Of a stretch of DNA of 37,522 bases, positions 8,665-16,187 are shown piece by piece. Position 1 is the first letter of the stretch; each line of letters starts with the position of its first letter. The translations under genes and the position numbers were made by a program. This stretch comes from a bacterium. Its GTDB lineage: Bacteria; Desulfobacterota; Binatia; UBA12015. Location: positions 1 through 37,522 of the forward strand of contig JAUIFY010000020.1 in the NCBI GenBank assembly GCA_030430245.1, written 5' to 3'. Under the pieces are notes generated by a model. That model did not search any database and was not told where the DNA came from. It was given only the letters and a program-made list of their open reading frames with translations.

Positions 8665-9552
8665 TTGGGAATCCTTCTCCTCGCAGCGTCGGGGCGGGCG
8701 CGTGCGATTCCCGCGGCGGAGGCGGCTCGACACCTGGGCGAGTCCGTCACGGTCGAGGGATTCGTTCAGCAGGTGATGTGCTCCCCGAAGGCGTGCCTCC
8801 TGTCCTTCGAGGCGGGATGGGGCGGCTTCGTGGCGACCATCCCGGCGACGTCCCTCGAGCGCTTCGGCGATCCCAAGCGGTTCGAGCGCAAGAACGTCCG
8901 CATCCGCGGGGTCGTCGAGGATCGGCAGGGAAAGCCGCGCCTCGAGCTCACGGATCCCGGGCGCATCGAAGTCGCCGACGTGGCGACCGCGAGCGGTGGG
9001 TCCCGCGTCGTTCGTGCCCAGGAGAAGCCGGACGATGCGCGCGGGGCCGCCGCGGCGAGGGCCGGCGGCGCCGCGGCGCCGCAAACGCGGGTGCAGGTCT
9101 CCGGAGGGCTCTCGTCGGGCTCGTCGTCGAACCTCGGAACGATCGTACGCGACCTCGAGGAGGAGGCGGCCGCGACGGACGGCGGAGCGTCGGACGCGGC
9201 CGTTCAGGGGCTCCGCGAGCGGGTCGCGATCCAATCCCACACGATTCGCACGCTGGAAGAGCAGCTCGCGGAGATGCAGGCGCGCGTCGACGGCCTCGAG
9301 GCTCGCTCGCCCGAGGAGCAGGTGGTGATCGACGAGGCGGTGCCCGTCATCGACCCGTGGGTCGTGCCGGCACGTCGGGGGTTCTCGAACGTCCAACCGC
9401 GGACGGGGTGGTCGACGAAGCGCCTGATCCGGGAGCTCGGCTCGCCGCGGGAGGTTCAGGCTCTCTCGCGGGATTCCGCCCTCTGGATCTACGGCCGTGA
9501 CCAGGCGGTCACCGTGAAGCGCGGCCGCGTCGTGTCCGCCAGCGGATTCTAG
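8665..9552 (+). CDS. Exported OB-fold protein with coiled coil and BamE-like C-terminus
   Basis: About 295 residues from TTG. The first residues are a hydrophobic export signal ending LLLAASGRARA before IPAAEA. Residues 20-105 look like an OB-fold: VTVEGFVQQV, ATIPATSLERFG, KNVRIRGVVED and GKPRLELTDPGRIEV. A low-complexity Ala/Gly/Ser linker follows (107-165), then a probable coiled coil (175-215) and a short domain (245-295) with GWSTKRLIRELGSPREV and a terminal beta hairpin, like the SmpA/BamE fold. The start is uncertain. No in-frame ATG fits, and the positively charged segment upstream (ARGRW) suggests translation may begin at a CTG near 8620, just after AGGGGAGGGG. Probably periplasmic or envelope-associated; function unknown. 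It is divergent from the DUF971 gene and convergent with tatA. Confidence 0.72.
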   Translation: MGILLLAASGRARAIPAAEAARHLGESVTVEGFVQQVMCSPKACLLSFEAGWGGFVATIPATSLERFGDPKRFERKNVRIRGVVEDRQGKPRLELTDPGRIEVADVATASGGSRVVRAQEKPDDARGAAAARAGGAAAPQTRVQVSGGLSSGSSSNLGTIVRDLEEEAAATDGGASDAAVQGLRERVAIQSHTIRTLEEQLAEMQARVDGLEARSPEEQVVIDEAVPVIDPWVVPARRGFSNVQPRTGWSTKRLIRELGSPREVQALSRDSALWIYGRDQAVTVKRGRVVSASGF

Positions 9553-9627
9553 AGAGACCCTCGCCAGAGCTCCGGCAGAGGCGTGCGGGGTCCGAAGGCG
9601 GGCGGACCGTCGGCCAGGACCCGGGAG

Positions 9628-9852
9628 TCAGACCTTGCGATCGCCTTCCGACGAGTCGGGGCCGGCTTCGGTCGAGCCGTGTGTCGTGGCCGGTGGGTCG
9701 GTATCGTCGTCGCCACGCGTTTCGAGAGCGTCGCGGAAGTCCTTCAGCGACTTCCCGACGAAGCTCCCGAGCTCGGGTAGCTTGCGCGGACCGAAGATGA
9801 GAAGCACGACCACCAGGATGATGATCAGCTCGGGAACGCCGAGACCGAACAT
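9628..9852 (-). CDS. tatA: Twin-arginine translocase subunit TatA/TatE
   Basis: 74 residues. It begins [20 protein letters not shown], one transmembrane helix that starts almost at the N-terminus. The family hinge [10 protein letters not shown] follows (20-29), then an amphipathic helix ([13 protein letters not shown]) and an acidic polar tail. TatA forms the pore for export of folded proteins bearing twin-arginine signals. TatB-like proteins have a longer tail, so TatA/E is preferred. No tatB or tatC is adjacent, so this is an orphan copy or the partners lie elsewhere. There is no Shine-Dalgarno upstream of the ATG, and a candidate promoter places transcription start at or next to the A of ATG (see the promoter entry). 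Confidence 0.92.
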   Translation of the reverse strand: MFGLGVPELIIILVVVLLIFGPRKLPELGSFVGKSLKDFRDALETRGDDDTDPPATTHGSTEAGPDSSEGDRKV

Positions 9853-9859
9853 GCGATCG

Positions 9860-9888
9860 ATACCAACTGCTGCGCGGGGGTCTGTCAA
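9860..9888 (-). promoter_or_regulatory. Candidate sigma-70-type promoter of tatA
   Basis: On the minus strand a perfect TTGACA -35 (9888-9883) is followed after 17 bases by TGGTAT (9865-9860). The start codon begins 7 bases beyond, which would give a leaderless or almost leaderless mRNA. Inference from spacing and similarity only. Confidence 0.5.
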
Positions 9889-9909
9889 GCGGACTCGGGC
9901 GCGTCACGG

Positions 9910-11607
9910 GTGGGGCGCGACCGCGTGAGTGGTGCGGCGGACGGTGTCGGCGAGGGAGCCGCGGCCGGCTCGTCCGGTCTCGGCCGGTCGAGCGCGATCG
10001 TCGGCGCAGCGGTGCTCGCGAGTCGGGTCCTCGGACTCGTCCGGGAGCAGGTCTTCGCGGCGTTCTTCGGAGCGGGCCGGGAGCTCGACGCCTTCATCAC
10101 GGCGTTTCGCATCCCGAACCTGTTCCGGGACCTCTTCGCGGAAGGCGCCCTCTCGGCCGCGTTCGTCACCACGTTCTCCCAGAAGCTCGAGCGCGAGGGG
10201 GAGGCGAGCGCCTGGCGGCTGGCGAACCTCGTCCTGCATGCCCTGGCGCTCGTGGTGGGCGCGATCGTCGTGCTCGGCATCGTCGCGGCGCCCTGGCTCG
10301 TCGAGTTGATCGCGCCCGGCTTCGCCGAGACGCCGGGCAAGACCGAGCTGACGGTTCATCTGACCCGGCTGATGTTTCCGTTCCTGCTGCTCGTCGCGCT
10401 CGCCGCGGTCGCGATGGGAATGCTGAACGCGAAGGAGAAGTTCGGCGTGCCGGCGTCGGCATCGAGCTTTTTCAACATGGGGTCGATCGTCGCGGGGCTC
10501 GCTGCCGCGTGGTGGTTCGCGCCGGAGTACATGTCGGATCTGTGGCGCACGGGCGGTCGGTCGGCGTTGTCGTCCGAGGCGGCCGGACGGGCGATCACGG
10601 GGATGGCCGTCGGTACGCTGGTGGGAGGAGCGCTGCAGCTCTTGATCCAGGTCCCGTCTCTGTATCGCGTGAACTATCGCTATCGGCCGGGCCTGTCGTT
10701 CCGCGACCCCGGGGTGCGAAAAGTGCTGGCGCTGATGGCGCCGGCGACCATCGGGGCCGCCGCGGTTCAGGTCAACGTGATGGTCAATAACAATTTCGCA
10801 TCGTCCCTGGGAGACGGCGCGGTCTCGTGGTTGAACGTGGCGTTCCGATTCACGCAGCTGCCGATCGGCCTGTTCGGGGTCGCCGTCGGGGTCGTTGCGC
10901 TGCCCGCGGTGTCGAGGCGGGTCGCGCACGACGACATGAGTGGATTCAACGAGACGGTTTGTCGTGCGCTTCGGCTGGTCTTCGGCCTCACCATTCCCGC
11001 GGCGATGGGTCTCGCCGTCCTCGCACCCCAGATGATCGGGTTGGTGTACGAGTACGGTCGCTTCGAGGCGTTCGACACGGAGATGGCGGCTCAGGCGCTC
11101 GTGGCGTACTCGATCGGTCTCGCCGGCTACGCCAACATCAAGGTGCTGGTGCCCGCGTTCTATGCGCTCGACGATGCCCGGACCCCTGCCCTGGTGAGCT
11201 GCCTATCGATCGTGGTCAACGCCACGCTCAACTGGATCGCGATTCGACGACTCGGCTTCGGCCATGCGGCGCTTGCGGTGGCGACGTCGGTCGTCGCGCT
11301 GATGAACTTCGCCATCCTCTTCGTCGTGCTCACCCGGAGGATCGGTGCCATGGCGGGGCTGGGTCGGGCCCTGGTGGGCATCGGGGTCGGGACGCTGGTC
11401 GTCGGCGCCGTGTGTCTGGCGGTCCAGGCGTCGGTCGGGGCGGTGTGGTCCCTCGGGACCGCGCCCGGGCGAGCGCTCACCGTGGGGATCGCGGTCCCTC
11501 TCGGGGCGGCCGCGTACGTCGCGGTGGGGGCCCGGTTCGGACTGACGGAGATCACGACGGCGCTCCGTCGCGTCGCGGCGAAGATCCGGGGCGCCCGTGG
11601 CGGCTGA
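9910..11607 (+). CDS. murJ: Lipid II flippase MurJ
   Basis: 565 residues, polytopic inner-membrane protein of the MOP superfamily with about 14 hydrophobic segments. It moves the peptidoglycan precursor lipid II across the inner membrane. Family signatures are present: SAIVGAAVLASRVLGLVREQ and AFFGAGRELDAFITAFRIPN near the N-terminus (in the family these arginines line the central cavity), LFAEGALSAAFV, and LPIGLFGVAVGVVALP in the seventh-helix region. The start is GTG 9910; a second in-frame GTG at 9925 is equally possible, and the first 25 residues are low complexity and not conserved. The 3' end overlaps the next gene by 11 bases, so the two are likely co-transcribed. Confidence 0.95.
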   Translation: MGRDRVSGAADGVGEGAAAGSSGLGRSSAIVGAAVLASRVLGLVREQVFAAFFGAGRELDAFITAFRIPNLFRDLFAEGALSAAFVTTFSQKLEREGEASAWRLANLVLHALALVVGAIVVLGIVAAPWLVELIAPGFAETPGKTELTVHLTRLMFPFLLLVALAAVAMGMLNAKEKFGVPASASSFFNMGSIVAGLAAAWWFAPEYMSDLWRTGGRSALSSEAAGRAITGMAVGTLVGGALQLLIQVPSLYRVNYRYRPGLSFRDPGVRKVLALMAPATIGAAAVQVNVMVNNNFASSLGDGAVSWLNVAFRFTQLPIGLFGVAVGVVALPAVSRRVAHDDMSGFNETVCRALRLVFGLTIPAAMGLAVLAPQMIGLVYEYGRFEAFDTEMAAQALVAYSIGLAGYANIKVLVPAFYALDDARTPALVSCLSIVVNATLNWIAIRRLGFGHAALAVATSVVALMNFAILFVVLTRRIGAMAGLGRALVGIGVGTLVVGAVCLAVQASVGAVWSLGTAPGRALTVGIAVPLGAAAYVAVGARFGLTEITTALRRVAAKIRGARGG

Positions 11608-12256
11608 GAGCCGGGACATCGCGGGATGGCCGGCCGAGATCCGACGGGTTCCCGTGGGCGCGGGGGCGGTGGAGCTCTGGACGGTCGCGGCGCTGGAGTC
11701 GCTGCTCGATCGAGACGAGCTCCTTCGCGACGATTCGCGGGAGCCACCCTACTGGGCTCTCGTGTGGAGTGGCGCACCGCTCGTCGCCGCGTGGGCCGTC
11801 GAACGTGTGCCGCTGCGCGGGCGCGCAGTATTGGACGTGGGCTGCGGGCTCGGACTCGTCTCGCTGGCCGCGGCGGAGGCCGGCGCGCGCGTGACCGCGC
11901 TCGATCGCGAGGCGGCGCCCGTGGCGTTCGTCGCCGAGAGCGCACGACGTGCGGGCGTGCCGGTGGAGGCGGTCGTCGGCGACGTTCGCACGCTCGGCCG
12001 TGTCGGAGCGTTCGACGTCGTGATCGCCGCGGAACTTCTGTACGAGCGCGCCTCGTTCCCGGCGACCGCGGAAGCTCTGGTGGCGGCACTGGCTCCCGGT
12101 GGATCCCTGGTGGTCGGGGATGCGTTCCGCGTGCGGACCGACGCGTTTTACGACGCGTTGGAGGCGCACGGGTTGCGCTGCGTGGAGGAACGACGGGTCG
12201 CCGTGGACGAGGAGGGGACCCGGGTATGGGTGCGCCTGGCGCGGTACGCGCGGTGA
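11597..12256 (+). CDS. Class I SAM-dependent methyltransferase, ETF-beta lysine methyltransferase-like
   Basis: 219 residues. The SAM-binding motif I is VLDVGCGLGLVSLAAA (78-93), followed by an acidic residue at the end of strand 2 (TALDRE) and the post-motif AAELLYE (144-150). Before the core is PYWALVWSGA (51-60). The PYWA/WxG segment with a D/E-x-x-Y/F motif is a hallmark of family-16 protein lysine methyltransferases such as METTL20, which modifies the ETF beta subunit; bacterial homologues exist. That substrate is only inferred here. It could equally be another protein or a small-molecule methyltransferase of the nicotinamide-methylase-like group. It overlaps murJ by 11 bases and ends 35 bases before the convergent small gene. 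Confidence 0.78.
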   Translation: MAAESRDIAGWPAEIRRVPVGAGAVELWTVAALESLLDRDELLRDDSREPPYWALVWSGAPLVAAWAVERVPLRGRAVLDVGCGLGLVSLAAAEAGARVTALDREAAPVAFVAESARRAGVPVEAVVGDVRTLGRVGAFDVVIAAELLYERASFPATAEALVAALAPGGSLVVGDAFRVRTDAFYDALEAHGLRCVEERRVAVDEEGTRVWVRLARYAR

Positions 12257-12291
12257 ACGTGTCCCGCCCGGCCGCGGCGCGTGGCCGGCGC

Positions 12292-12513
12292 CTACTCGGC
12301 GACCTGGCGGTACTCGACCTGGTGGTCGAGGAGGACGTCGCCCTCCTCGGTGATCCAGCCGAGGCGGCTCGTACGCTTCCCCTCGATCAGGTGGTTCACG
12401 AGCTTCACGCGGCTGACCGGCTTCCCGGAGTCGCGGGCCACGTGCCAGGCCTTGAGAACGACCTTGCCTCGGGTCGAGGCTCTTGCGGTTTTACTGAGCT
12501 TGCTGTCGGCCAT
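12292..12513 (-). CDS. Conserved-looking small protein of unknown function, 73 aa
   Basis: I do not recognise the family. The protein starts MADSKLSKTARASTRGKV, is basic in its N-terminal half and acidic near the end (ITEEGDVLLDHQVEYRQ). It has no membrane segment or cysteine. GC-rich coding with a clean ribosome-binding site (GGAGG about 9 bases before the ATG) supports it as a real gene. The pattern K/R-rich helix, LVNHLIEGKRTSRLGW, then a beta-like tail could fit a small nucleic-acid- or ribosome-associated protein, but this is a guess. It faces away from the sigma-factor gene across a long regulatory region and converges on the methyltransferase. Confidence 0.62.
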   Translation of the reverse strand: MADSKLSKTARASTRGKVVLKAWHVARDSGKPVSRVKLVNHLIEGKRTSRLGWITEEGDVLLDHQVEYRQVAE

Positions 12514-12733
12514 TTCGAACGCCTCCACCGGCCGTCGCGTCGGCCGTCGATCGTGGGACTCCGTAGGTACCGGGCCCACCCGGCCGTCGCAAGATCCGCG
12601 TGCGCGTTTGCTCGGAGGCGGGGGGGTGGGACGGACGCAGGGGGTCGCCCTGCGCCCGTCCCGCCTGTCGCCGGAGGAGGTGAGGGGAAGGCGGGGGGGA
12701 CGAAGCCCGCCGGGTCGGCGACAAACGGCTCTG

Positions 12734-12747
12734 GAAGACGTGTCTTC
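12734..12747. repeat. 14-bp inverted repeat, operator-like
   Basis: GAAGACGTGTCTTC has perfect 6-base arms around a 2-base centre. It lies 221 bases upstream of the small minus-strand gene and 492 bases upstream of the sigma-factor gene. No poly-T follows, so a terminator is unlikely; a dimeric regulator site is possible. Confidence 0.4.
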
Positions 12748-12975
12748 GTGAAGCCGAGGCCCGAAAACGCAAGGCCCGTGCCGTAGCTCGCTCCGGAAAC
12801 GCAGGGGATTTTGCGCGGTAGCCCCGCGCGGGTGTGCAATCTGGCCTCGGAATCGTGCGCGTTTGCGCGATCGGATGCGCAGAACGGCCATTAGCCGCTC
12901 GCGGGTCGAATCGAGCCATTCAGAAGCGCGTCTTTCACGAAGAAAGAAAAAAACGCAAAATTCGTAATCAGACTG

Positions 12976-13004
12976 GTGACACGTTGAGTCAACGCTGATA
13001 CGGT
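12976..13004 (+). promoter_or_regulatory. Candidate promoter of the sigma-factor gene with embedded palindrome
   Basis: GTGACA (12976-12981) and TACGGT (12999-13004) are 17 bases apart. The spacer contains the odd-centred palindrome CGTTGAGTCAACG (12982-12994). Immediately upstream are A-tracts (about 12945-12966) placed like an UP element. The predicted transcript has a leader of about 225 bases. Confidence 0.42.
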
Positions 13005-13238
13005 GGGGCCGCTTCGGACGGAAGAAGCCTAGAGGCTGGGCGACCGCAGGAGCGCCAGCGTCGGTCAGGTGGCCGAACGCATAGAGTCCTCCCTGCGGGG
13101 CCTTCCTTCCAATCGAACAGATTTCATAGACCCTCCGCGGCGGTCGGTAGCCACTCCCTCCGTTCGACGAAGGGCACTGTCGCCCGGATGAGCCGCGATG
13201 CGGCACGCGCCGAGGCTTGGTGAAGGATCAGGAGAGAA

Positions 13239-14507
13239 ATGCGAAGCGCAAGCGCAACGTACGACACGGATACGGCCGACGGATCCGAGTGGACCGAGAG
13301 CCAGGGCACGAGCAACTCCGACGGAAACTCGCTGTCGGCCGAGGAGCTGGGCGAGATCGAGGAGGAAGCCTCGGCTCCCGCCTCGAATGCGAAGACGGCC
13401 ACGACGACCGCCGGGAAGCCCGCGAAGGCCGAGGAGCCGTTGATCGGCGACCTCGACGTGCTCGGCCGGTTCTACGCGGATCTCGCCAAGACGCCGCTGC
13501 TCGATCGTGAGGCCGAGCGGGCTCTCACGACCGAGATCAGCCGTGCCCGGGATTCCGTGGTCCGGTGGCTGCGACGCAACCCCCGCATCGTCAACGTGAC
13601 CCTGACCGAACGCGGCCGCGGCGTGATCCGACCCACGGAAGAGTTCCGCGAGCGTGAGATCCTGCTCGTCGTCGATCGGGCGCGCATCCTCGCCCGCAGC
13701 CCGGCCAAGCTCCGCAAGCTGCGCCTCACGCGCGAGCGCGTGGCGAAGTTCGCGCGCGAGCTCGACGTCCGCCTCGAGGCGTACCGGACCGCGCGGGACT
13801 CCATGTTGCGCGCGAACCTGCGCCTCGTCGCCGCGATCGCGCGCAAGCACGCGCGTCGCGGACTGCCCCTCCCTGACCTGATCCAGGAGGGAACCCTGGG
13901 ACTGCTCCGTGCGGTCGAGAAGTTCGATCCGGCGAAGGACATCAAGTTCTCCACGTACGCGGTCTGGTGGATCTGGCAGTACATCGCCCGCTCCATCGAC
14001 AACGACCGTTCCGTCGTCCGTACGCCGGTCCACTGGCACGAGCTGCGGCGTAAAGTCGGTCGGCTGTCGCAGGCCCTCGAGAGCAAGCTTCACCGCGCGC
14101 CGTCGAAGGACGAGATCATCGAGGCGGGGGGCATCGATCAGAACCAGCTCGAGATGATGGCCGAGCCCGCGCACGTGCTGTCGCTCGACATGGAGCTGGG
14201 GCACGACGACGATCGGACGCTCGCCGAGGTCATCCCGGACGAGCAGGGCGATCGCCCCGAGGCCCGCAGCGTCGCGGGGGACCTCTCGCGGCATCTGGAA
14301 GACGTTCTGACCGAGCTGCCGGATCGCGAGCAGGCGATCATCCGTCTGCGGTTCGGGCTGGACGACGATCAGGTGGAGACGCTCGAGGAGATCGGCGTCC
14401 GCTACGGCGTGAGCCGGGAGCGGATCCGGCAGCTCGAGGCGAAGGCCTTGACGCGCCTGCGCGACCTCTGCGGCAGCGCCGGGCTCGAGTCGTTCCTCGA
14501 AGTCTGA
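13239..14507 (+). CDS. RNA polymerase sigma factor, sigma-70 family (RpoD-like, group 1 or 2)
   Basis: 422 residues. After a low-complexity acidic N-terminus (1-65) come region 1.2 (DLDVLGRFYADLAKTPLLDRE, 71-91, written as adjoining pieces DLDVLGRFYA and DLAKTPLLDRE), a non-conserved insert (115-180), and regions 2.1-2.4 (about 186-262). The core block is LPDLIQEGTLGLLRAVEKFD. Region 3 follows, then region 4.2 with TLEEIGVRYGVSRERIRQLE (381-400). Region 2.4 reads FSTYAVWWIWQYIARSID. The melting tryptophans (243, 244) and Gln247 are kept, but the positions of E. coli sigma-70 Arg436 and Thr440 are Trp246 and Ala250, so -10 recognition may differ. The acidic region 1.1 of true RpoD is not obvious, which favours a group 2 factor. 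ATG start with AGGAG upstream; a strong terminator follows. Confidence 0.93.
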   Translation: MRSASATYDTDTADGSEWTESQGTSNSDGNSLSAEELGEIEEEASAPASNAKTATTTAGKPAKAEEPLIGDLDVLGRFYADLAKTPLLDREAERALTTEISRARDSVVRWLRRNPRIVNVTLTERGRGVIRPTEEFREREILLVVDRARILARSPAKLRKLRLTRERVAKFARELDVRLEAYRTARDSMLRANLRLVAAIARKHARRGLPLPDLIQEGTLGLLRAVEKFDPAKDIKFSTYAVWWIWQYIARSIDNDRSVVRTPVHWHELRRKVGRLSQALESKLHRAPSKDEIIEAGGIDQNQLEMMAEPAHVLSLDMELGHDDDRTLAEVIPDEQGDRPEARSVAGDLSRHLEDVLTELPDREQAIIRLRFGLDDDQVETLEEIGVRYGVSRERIRQLEAKALTRLRDLCGSAGLESFLEV

Positions 14508-14532
14508 CCGAACCGAACGTCCAAGGCGAAGC

Positions 14533-16176
14533 CTACGGGGCGGACCGCGGAATGCGGTCCGCCCCGTTTCGTTTCGGGGGCGCCTCCGGCCGTGGCCCGA
14601 ACGTCCGGTAGTCGAGAGCCGGGAACGCGCCGTCTCGCGCCTCGATCGAAGCCAGGGCGTCGACGTCGATGCGGTCGTGCTCGATCGCGTCGGCGATCGC
14701 CTCGAAGTCGTCGAGGTGTCGACGCGCGCGAGCGATCGCGTACTCGGCTGAGGTGGCGCGTGCCATCATGAGTGGCCAGTCGCTGGCCTGGGCGAGCAGG
14801 AGCTCGCGTCCGGCTTGGTTCAGGGCGCGCAGCAGGGTGCCCGTCGCGTGTGGGTGCCGGGTCGCGAGCGCGTGCATGCGCCGCGCGGCCTCGTAGAGCG
14901 GGGTGCGGAGCCAGTCGTTCTCGCCCGAGACCCACGGCGCGAAATAGCCGCCTTCGCCCCAGGTCGACGAGGCCGGCTCGGCGCATTGAAGCACCGGCGA
15001 CTCCTCGAGCACCTCGGCCGGGGTGGCGAGCGCGACGTCGTCGCGGTCGTAGGCGATGCCCCGCACGACGTGCTCGAGCCACGCCAGGCCCTCGTGCCAC
15101 CAGTGACCGAAGAGCTCGGCGTCGTAGGCGGCGACGAGGGCGGCGGGGCGGTCGGCAGGCCGGCCCGCACCGAGCCACGCTCCCGCCCGCTCCACGAAGT
15201 TGCGCGCATGGGCTCCGGCCTTCGCCATCGCGCGCTCCGCGTCGTAGGGCTCGCGCTCCGCACCGGGCGCCGCGTAGCGATGGTACTTGATGCCCGTCGC
15301 GACGCGCTCGCCGCTCTCGGGAAGGAGGCGCGCGACGCGGTCTCGCGGCAGCTCCAACGCGACGTCGCTGTCGAAATCCCGGTAGTCCCCGTCTCCCGGG
15401 TAGCCGTCGTCGAGGCTCCAGGCGAGACGCGCCAGCGCGCGAGCCCGCCCGAAGGCGGCGACGCCGGATGGCGTGACGATCGGTGCTCGCAGACCGAGGG
15501 TGGGCGAGGGGTGCGCGAGCGCCAGTCCGTGACCTTCGAGGACCACCCAACGGACGCCGGCCGAAGCGAGTTCGGCATCGATCTCGGGGGAGAAGCCGCA
15601 CTCCGGCAGCCAGAAGCCGCTCGGCGCCCAGCCGAAGTGGCGATGGAACTCTTCCATGCCGATCTCGATCTGGGCTCGTGCGCCGCCCGCCTCGTGGGTG
15701 TGCATCGGCAGGAGGGCGTGGCTCGCCGCGCTGGTCGCAAGCTCCACGACACCGGCGCGCGCGAGGTCGCGCAGGGCCGCGACGAGATATCCGTGATGAC
15801 GATCGCAGAATTCGCGCCGGGCGGCGCGAAAGGTGTGGTGATATCCCACCGCGACCCGCTGCCAGGCCGGCTCGTGGCGCAGGCGACGGATCTCCTCGTC
15901 GGTGAACAGGATGAGACGCTCCAGGTGACGGACGTAGCGCGCCTGGAGCCGGGGGTCCGCCAGCATGCCCAGGAGGGTCGGGCTCACCGCGAGCGTGAGT
16001 CGAGTCGGAACGTGATCGGCCCGAAGAGCGAAGAGGCGGTCGATCAGCGGCAGGTACGTGTCGGTGATCGCATCGAAGAGCCAACGCTCCTGCGCGTGCT
16101 CGCCGTGTCCCGCGTGCCGGACCCACGGGAGGTGCGCGTGCAGAACGAAGACCAGGCGGCCCACATCGGTGTCCAT
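14533..16176 (-). CDS. GH57 (DUF1957) 1,4-alpha-glucan branching-type enzyme
   Basis: 547 residues, typical for the family. GH57 branching enzymes transfer alpha-glucan segments to make alpha-1,6 branches in glycogen. Conserved blocks are FVLHAHLPWVRH (10-21), the nucleophile segment GFWLPECGFSPEID (187-200, Glu192) and the acid segment YDAELFGHWWHEGLAWLE (351-368, Asp352). These match Glu183/Asp354 of the Thermus enzyme. The DUF1957-type C-terminal helical domain follows, with WGEGGYFAPWVSGENDWL. ATG start 11 bases after the stop of the DUF4912 gene, so they form an operon. The final codons coincide with the terminator of the opposing sigma gene. No other glycogen genes are nearby. Confidence 0.92.
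   Translation of the reverse strand: MDTDVGRLVFVLHAHLPWVRHAGHGEHAQERWLFDAITDTYLPLIDRLFALRADHVPTRLTLAVSPTLLGMLADPRLQARYVRHLERLILFTDEEIRRLRHEPAWQRVAVGYHHTFRAARREFCDRHHGYLVAALRDLARAGVVELATSAASHALLPMHTHEAGGARAQIEIGMEEFHRHFGWAPSGFWLPECGFSPEIDAELASAGVRWVVLEGHGLALAHPSPTLGLRAPIVTPSGVAAFGRARALARLAWSLDDGYPGDGDYRDFDSDVALELPRDRVARLLPESGERVATGIKYHRYAAPGAEREPYDAERAMAKAGAHARNFVERAGAWLGAGRPADRPAALVAAYDAELFGHWWHEGLAWLEHVVRGIAYDRDDVALATPAEVLEESPVLQCAEPASSTWGEGGYFAPWVSGENDWLRTPLYEAARRMHALATRHPHATGTLLRALNQAGRELLLAQASDWPLMMARATSAEYAIARARRHLDDFEAIADAIEHDRIDVDALASIEARDGAFPALDYRTFGPRPEAPPKRNGADRIPRSAP
14536..14574 (+). terminator. Rho-independent terminator of the sigma-factor gene
   Basis: Perfect 13-bp stem CGGGGCGGACCGC (14536-14548) and GCGGTCCGCCCCG (14554-14566) with a GGAAT loop, followed by TTTCGTTT. 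The stem lies inside the last ten codons of the convergent GH57 gene, so it is both coding and terminator. On the minus strand no T-run follows, so it acts in one direction. Confidence 0.85.
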
Positions 16177-16187
16177 CCGGTGCGACC

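Larger units (their letters stand above)
12514..13238. other. 725-bp non-coding region upstream of the sigma-factor gene
   Basis: No convincing gene on either strand. It holds a 14-bp inverted repeat (12734-12747) and an A/T-rich patch at about 12938-12970, unusual for this GC-rich window. A candidate promoter follows (12976-13004), then a leader of roughly 230 bases with a short inverted repeat AGCCTAGAGGCT at 13026-13037. The region contains the 5' control sequences of the divergent 73-aa gene and the sigma-factor gene. Open frames crossing it are Pro/Arg-rich shadows. Confidence 0.7.

Noticed and set aside
9585..9612. GGTCCG...CGGACC repeat between the OB-fold gene and tatA
   Set aside because: Short arms, long loop and no T-run on either strand.
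13077..13140. Second promoter in the sigma-gene leader near a CATAGACC box
   Set aside because: No -35-like sequence at 16-18 bases upstream.
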